Below, piece by piece: positions 58,035 to 64,000 of a stretch of DNA of 64,000 bases (position 1 is its first letter; each line of letters opens with the position of its first letter). The stretch spans positions 1,716,089 through 1,780,088 of the forward strand of contig MNCI01023742.1 in NCBI GenBank assembly GCA_015680685.1, read 5' to 3'. The DNA comes from Gnetum montanum. Taxonomy: Eukaryota; Streptophyta; Gnetopsida; Gnetales; Gnetaceae. A model generated the notes under the pieces. That model saw only the letters and a list, made by a program, of their open reading frames with translations. It did not search any database and was not told where the DNA came from. The position numbers were made by a program, and so were the translations under genes.

Positions 58035-58360
58035 ATGACATTAAAACATGTGTATTTTGATTCACATTTGCATTTTGATGCTGCACACATAGCCCAAGGT
58101 TCAAGTGTGGCTCATGCTCTAAATCATCAAGGTATGGATCTAATTTATCAAAATTATAAATTTAATTTTCCATGTACTAAAAATATGGTAGAATACGAAG
58201 GTTTCAATGGAGGTTTGCTCTTACCCCTTCAACTTGGAACCAAAAGGCATTCAATGTATGGTGATTACCAATTGGTTATATGCTAGGTCAATAATGAATG
58301 CACTTACAAAGTTGAACACCTTCAAGCTTACCTAAAGTTAGCAAAAAATTTGATTTTTTA
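58035..58360 (+). pseudogene. Second RNase H (aRNH) of element F
   Basis: VYFDSHLHFDAAHIAQGSSVA (58050), FPCTKNMVEYEGFNGGLLLPLQLG (58168) and GDYQLVIC, stop, VNNE (58261) align with D's second RNase H (YFDGAST, NNIAKYEGLLRGIQLAL, GDSQLVINQV). This supports the Tat clade. The first Asp-Gly of the motif is changed. Confidence 0.75.
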
Positions 58361-58599
58361 GTTTGATGAATGCTTGCTCATGCACATCCACTACTCAAAA
58401 AAACATGCTTGTTGACACACTACCTACTTTTACTCTTCTTTTCAATCCTACTTTCCTTAAGGATCATTTATTTCATTCAATGCAAGATAAATTTGTTACA
58501 CTCACGGATACATAATGCATTAGCTTAGTAAACTTAGGATAAGATGAACAATACTGTGATATTGTCTAATACTTACAAGCTAGAGAAACTCCTGAACAT

Positions 58600-59790
58600 C
58601 TATCTTATTCTCAAAAGGATGCTCTCCATAAACATTCAAAAAATTTTTGTATTATTGTTCTTGGCATTTTATGTCACATCTCTATGTCAAACTTTCTTCT
58701 ATGTTGTCTAAGTCATGATGAAGTGCAAACTGTGTAGAATAGATTCATTCTAGTGTATGTGGAGGTCATTTAGGATCACAATCCCTAGTAGCTCATATCA
58801 TTTCATTGGGTTACTAGTGGCCTATGATGTCTAGGGATGCATATACAATAGTTAAGATTTGTGATACATGTCACTATCATGCTCCACTTATTTATGTTTC
58901 ATCTTAAGAGCTTAGGATGTTCGAAATCATATTGCCTTTCCAGAAAAGGGGGTAGGATCTTATAGGTTCTATGAACCTTCCATCTTCTTCCAATTATTAG
59001 TTGATTTTAACAATGACTAAATATTTTACTAAGTGGATCAAAACTATTTCTTTAAAAACTACAACTTCTAAGTATGTTTATCATTTCATTTTGGATCATA
59101 TAATCACTTACTTTGGTATCCCTCTCCACATTATGGTTGATAATGGACCCTAATTCAAGAGTAAAGAACTCACCAAATTTTGTGATCAGTACCAACTCAC
59201 TTAATCATTCTCATCCCCATATTATTTGAAATACAATGGTTAAGCCAAGTTTACTAATAAATACCTCATTCATTTAGTCAAAACCATGGTTAACAAATCC
59301 CAATGTAATTAGCATACTCAGTTATCCCATGCGCTTTGGGTTTACTAAACTACCTTTCATAATGCAATCAGCCAAACCCCATGTATGCTTACCTATGGAT
59401 TAGAAGCTATATTATTGATGGAGCTAAATGTGTCTTCTTTTCATGTGGCCTTCAATAATTGGATGATGGATGAAGAGAATGACAACAAGAATTGTGTTGA
59501 GGTGGACACACTTAAGAAAAATCACAGGCAAGCAACAATCAATATCCAAAATTATCAAGAAGCCATGCACCATCATCATGAAAAGCATGTTATACTTAGA
59601 GATGTTAAGGAAGGTGACCTTGTCCTTAGGCATTTTCCTAATGCTAAGAAAACCAAGTTCTTACAAAATTGGTAAGGTCCCTTCATCATCATGAAGTGCC
59701 TTGGCAACGAAGCATATTGCTTAGTTGATTCAAATGGAAATCAATACTTGAATCCATCAAATAGAACATACCTCAAATAATACTACATTT
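58600..59790 (+). pseudogene. Integrase of element F
   Basis: The core is at 58950-59260: LIGSMNLPSSS, TKYFTKWIKTISLKTT, PLHIMVDNGP (59125, followed by a stop as in D), SSPYYLKYNG. The region 59385-59675 is open: the C-terminal domain with MLTYGLEAILL, NYQEAMHHHHEKHV and VKEGDLVLRHF. GPFIIMKCLGNEAYCLVD and LNPSNRTYLK follow to about 59780. Confidence 0.8.
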
Positions 59791-59799
59791 GATGTAGAA

Positions 59800-60638
59800 A
59801 AAAAAGAGAGACCAAGCATCATTAGGTTTTCTCTAACTCTTTTTCCATCTCATATACATTGTATTGCACTATTTTTTCTTTTCTTCATATATCATTTTCC
59901 TCTCTCTCTCTCTCTTCATGTTCTATATTTCTTCTATCTCCTCTATTGAGATTTGTCTACCTTCCCCAATCTCTTTCTATCCTATTCTACTAACTTTCTT
60001 CTACAACACACTATGATGAGGATGTTTATCAACAATTTACCCCATGCAATCAGCAATGAGTGTTCTATTATTTTAACTCCATGTGAGGGTATGTTGAGTT
60101 TGAGTGGGATAGGAAGGAAATTAATTTATAAAACATTAGTAATCATTAGAGCATGGGATTTAGCCATGCCCTCCTTTTGGAGCATAGCCTTTTACCCTGG
60201 TGCATAGGCAATGTCCCTCATTTCTTTTCTCACTTTTATATTTTCTTAATTTTGCAAGTCTATTTTTCATCTCTACTCTCTTACTTCACTATTTTTCCTT
60301 TTAATCTGCTTTCTTATCTCATTTCCTTTCCTCTCATCATTACATTTACTAAGAATTGAATGACTTATATTATTCTAGTAAGGATATGTTGAGGGTATGA
60401 GTGGAACAAGGTGTGAATATCTTACATAATATCCTTTCAACCATCTTGAGTGTAGGATTTAGTACTACCCACTTTCTATGGCATAGCACCATTCTCATGA
60501 CTGGTGTATTGGTGATATCCTAATATTCTCTTCTTCTTCTTCTTCATTCTTCCTACATTTTTCTCTTCTATAGGTACATTAATATAGTATTTGATCTCTT
60601 CTTAATGAATCCTTCTTTGACTCCTCAGCAATGTTCAT
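59800..60638 (+). other. 3' non-coding part of element F with a direct repeat
   Basis: No ORF is supported. GGTATGTTGAGTTTGAGTGG (60088) and GATATGTTGAGGGTATGAGTGG (60384) begin two diverged copies of about 150 bases, both with GGATTTAG...CATAGC...TGGTG blocks. Microsatellites: (TC)n near 59900 and (TTC)n near 60530. Confidence 0.55.
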
Positions 60639-60651
60639 TAAGAGGGGATAA
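60639..60651 (+). other. Polypurine tract of element F
   Basis: TAAGAGGGGATAA precedes TGTTGTGTCC. It resembles D's AAAGAGGGGCCAA. Confidence 0.65.
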
Positions 60652-62930
60652 TGTTGTGTCCACTTGTTCAATTTGCTTCAAATTGAAACTAAGTATGGTT
60701 TTAACATCGTTCCACTAGGATTTGAGCACCAAATCCCCTAAATACATCATGAAAAGACACATTCTTAACTCCTGGGGACCATTGAGAATCATCTAGACTC
60801 ATAATCCAACTTATGGACTTAATTTTCCATGATCCTTGAAAAACTCCAGAATTAAAATTTTTCTAAGTATTGGGGCTAACATGGTTTAAAATTTTTATAA
60901 GTGTTGGAGTTGTTAAATATTCTACATCCTATGGGATTCTAAATAATACATCCTAAGCTTCCCTAGCATCATAGAGTTCAAGTTTGGAAAATTTGGTAGT
61001 GTGACCTTGAGACCCAAGTATCAAAATTTTTCTAAGTATTGGAGACGACAAGATGTCAAATTGGATTTCCTTCGATATCACAGCACAAAATGTCCTAAAC
61101 ATAGCCTTGCAAGAGATATTTATGGCTTTTGAGGCCTTTAGACGTCATTCAGGATCATATCCCAACTTTTTGGCATCAATTCTGACAACTCTAGAAAAAT
61201 CCCAAAAAAAGGCCAAAACGTTTTCTAAGTGTTATTGCGCTAACGTTGCATTAGCATCAACGTCGATATTACCATTACAGGGACTCTTGTATCTCACCAA
61301 AACTATATTTTGACATGAGCAATGACCTTTGAAGATCACAATGACTCATCAATAGTAATTTCAGTGCTCCAAGCTTCTAGAATTTGTACCTTTTTGCAAG
61401 TTTTCTAAACTTGGAGAATTAACATTTTTGGCTAAGTATGGGGTACTACCAAGAGAGGAAATCATCTCAACATCTCTGAATCATCCCATATACTAAGTTC
61501 ATAGCTTTACATTATTTTATGGGTTCTTCGATGTTCAAAATTGCCATTTTGACTCATTCTAGGATTAGTTTCGACCTTTCTAGAGTTAGAATTTAAAAAA
61601 AATGGTTGAAATGTTTCTACTTCTGAGAGTTGATGTTGATACCACATCATTATTAGCACTAGTATCACTATTTTCGAGGCTCTTGAATCTTACCAAATGA
61701 TTTTTTGATGTGTGTCATGAATCCTTAGGGCCAAGATGACTGATTGACAATAATTTTGGCACTTCAGGACTTAGAAAAAGGCACCTTTTCAATAATTTTC
61801 TCAACACTGAGGGAAGATTGAAATTTTTTGTCTAAGTATGAAGCATTAACAAGTATGGGACTTATTCTAGCACCTTTGGAATCACTTCTTATGATCCCCT
61901 AGCACTCTGCATCCTCATTATGTAGCATTTCATGAAATTGCAGGTCTCTTGACACTCGTGGAAGGTCACTACATTTCTTCTTGGGTGCAATTTTGGCTTT
62001 ATGGAAGTTAGAATTTTTAGCCTGCAAAATCACTAAAAAGTTTTCTAACTTTGGAACATATGTCGATGTTGAAATGAGCATCAACATTAACATCCTCAAC
62101 GTTATCAATCTTAGCATGACATGATTAATCTTGGTGTCCAGCATCATCTCCTTGTATTTAGCTTCTTCAACATCATCTCAGCACCTTATGGCATCAATTC
62201 CAAGGTTAAATGGAGCTCAAGAAGTTAATTTTTGGCACTTTGGAAAATTTGCAAAAATTTCACTAAGTGTTGGTGATGCTAACATTGTATCAGCATCAAC
62301 GTTAGTGTCACCTTGATGGGTTGCCATACTTGCTATAGCCAAAGGCCAAACCTATCATTTTCAAACTTAGCAACAAGTTATGCTTAACTTTGAGTTCGAT
62401 TTTAGCAACCCTAAGTTAAACTTATCAACTTCGGCCTATAAATATGAGCTCAAAACATAGATTTCAGGTCGAATATTTTGAGATTTGAGGGCATTTGTCA
62501 AATTTTAAGAGATTAAGAGCATAAGATCTTGCCACCATCACGACACTTGCATGTACCTCAACCATCTTCTATAACTTTGATGTTACTTCCAAAGATAGAA
62601 TTTTTAGGATTCCTTGCCAGTTTCGAAAGGTAGAACATTTTCCAACTCTAGAATCACTGATGCTAACCTTGGCCAAAACAACCTTGGTTTGGCTCAGAAT
62701 TGATTCCAGATCATAGCTACAACTTTTCCATCAATAACTTAACCCTTCATAGGTTTAATTCCATCCTCCAAATTCACATTTTTTTCAAGAATTATGCTTA
62801 TTTTATTAATTTCATTATACTTATGTTTTTTACGTATCACTTGTAGTTTGGCCCTCCATAGGAGGTGAACACTTTGTAATTTATAAATAAAGTATTTTAT
62901 CATTCAAGAAAGGATTTGGAACCTTTTCCC
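60652..62930 (+). repeat. 3' LTR of element F (right end unresolved)
   Basis: It starts TGTTGTGTCC. U3 is about 1.8 kb and holds diverged repeats with a period near 400 (see findings). TATAAATA at 62437-62444 is the likely promoter, and AATAAA at about 62886 is a likely polyadenylation signal, so U5 begins after about 62900. No primer site or target duplication was identified. Confidence 0.6.
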
Positions 62931-63500
62931 ATATCAAAGCATCTCACTTTCATTATTTTACACTCGTTTACTTACATTCTATACTTAGAATTTTTTCTAT
63001 CTCTTACATCAACTTCTATACTTGGTCAAATTTTTAGCATTTTATACTTTGCTATTTTTCCATATAAAAATCTCATTTTTGGGGAAGGGATTTAAGATCC
63101 TCCTCTCTACATAATAATATTTATCTTTCAACATTTTACATCCTTTTATATAAGTTTTATCCTTAGTTTTTACTCCATCTCTCACATTTCATTACATACT
63201 TGGTCAAATTTTTAGCATTTTTATACTTTGTTGTTTTTTAGCATGGAAACTCCATCATTTGGGGAGGAAACCAAGATCCTTTATTTTACATTATAGCTAC
63301 ACTATTTTAATATTTTGTGCTCTTGATCTATATTTTATACTTACTTTTTATTCCATCATTCATAGCTTATTCCACACTTAGTTTATTTTTGATAATCCAT
63401 ACTTAGTTATTTTCCAGTGATTTTACACTTAGTCATTTTTAGCATTAAAAATTTTACTGTTTTATCATTTCCTATTTTTCCTAATTTGTGTACAGTAGTA
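62930..63500 (+). repeat. Imperfect tandem repeat, period about 180
   Basis: Three diverged copies contain TACTTGGTCAAATTTTTAGC, ATACTTTG, TCATTTGGGGAGG and AAGATCCT blocks; the first two are clearest (62930 and 63110 on). They may belong to U5 of element F. Confidence 0.65.
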
Positions 63501-64000
63501 TAAGTATATATCTGATTAGAGGAGTTATGCTATTGATTTATCAAGGGTTACATCTATTCGAACACCATTTACAACTACACACTAAGTATCTCAAAACTTA
63601 GTTCATAGAGGTATCCTTATAGAGGTATAAATAACATTTCTATAGGAACAAGATGTCCTACTCTTCCTAACTTATTTCATTAAGGTTCAAACCAAAAAAG
63701 TTAGAAAAATAACTCTAACTTTCTCTGTCCATTTCTTTGTCTTCCTCTGATGAAAGCAAGTTAGTTAGAAAATCTAACTTCTCTTTACTTATACCTTTCT
63801 TGTAGCCTTCAAGAATATAAGAAAGGTTGAAATGTAGTTTCTTCCCCTCATGTTCTATAACTCTCTTTTTCCAAGCAAGTTCTGAAAAATATAAGTAAAG
63901 TGTTAATTTAGATTATGTCACATCATTTAGACTTAGTAAAGCATATAAGGAAAAATAAAAAATACTTACTTATTTTCTCTTGTAATTTCTCTTGGGAGAT
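63501..64000. other. AT-rich sequence to the window end
   Basis: No gene, repeat or terminus was recognised. Confidence 0.4.

Larger units (their letters stand above)
56300..64000 (+). mobile_element. Element F: 5'-truncated, highly decayed Tat-lineage retrotransposon
   Basis: RT, RNase H, second RNase H, integrase, 3' non-coding part, polypurine tract and a long 3' LTR occur in the order of D, with far more damage. Gag, protease and the 5' LTR are missing. The LTR starts at 60652; its right end was not found, so the element may run to or beyond the window end, or may end earlier. Confidence 0.75.

Overview
This is plant nuclear DNA, most likely from a gymnosperm such as a conifer. The signs are a nuclear-type tRNA-His gene, a plant LRR receptor kinase, a plant J-domain-like protein with a C-terminal zinc ribbon, and long stretches of old, nested, heavily mutated Ty3/gypsy retrotransposons. 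The conifer placement is inference; the plant placement is well supported.

1-38187 is a nest of retrotransposons. Element A (1-6767) and element B (6792-38187) are Athila-like, with a tRNA-Asp primer site in A, terminal TGATGAG...CTCATCA repeats and a GATATC-rich U3. Both have lost pol but keep gag and a third ORF just before the 3' LTR. A carries a solo LTR of its own family (2171-3007) inside gag. B was hit twice: by a complete Tat-lineage element D (8814-22041, target duplication ATGAG) inside the protease region, and by a complete Athila-like element C (28044-37647, target duplication CTTAG) inside B's 3' LTR. C has gag, protease, RT, RNase H and integrase, all broken. D has gag-pro, a repeat-filled intron-like spacer, RT-RNase H, a second RNase H and integrase.

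38188-44525 holds a decayed LINE on the minus strand, an RTE-type 3' tail, two SINE candidates and an unidentified ORF remnant.

44526-55860 is the gene island: an intact single-exon J-domain-like gene (44526-45821, HPD motif missing), a tRNA-His(GTG) gene (46269-46340), and an LRR receptor-like kinase (50186-53606) with a non-RD kinase domain, one GC-AG intron and a one-base frameshift in the LRR region. Minisatellite-like direct repeats lie in front of the kinase.

55861-64000 starts with a tRNA-derived SINE and continues with a 5'-truncated, very old Tat-lineage element F (RT, RNase H, second RNase H, integrase, polypurine tract at 60639, 3' LTR from 60652). All retroelement ORFs carry multiple stops or shifts and none looks able to make protein. 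The probable working loci are the J-like gene, the tRNA and possibly the kinase.
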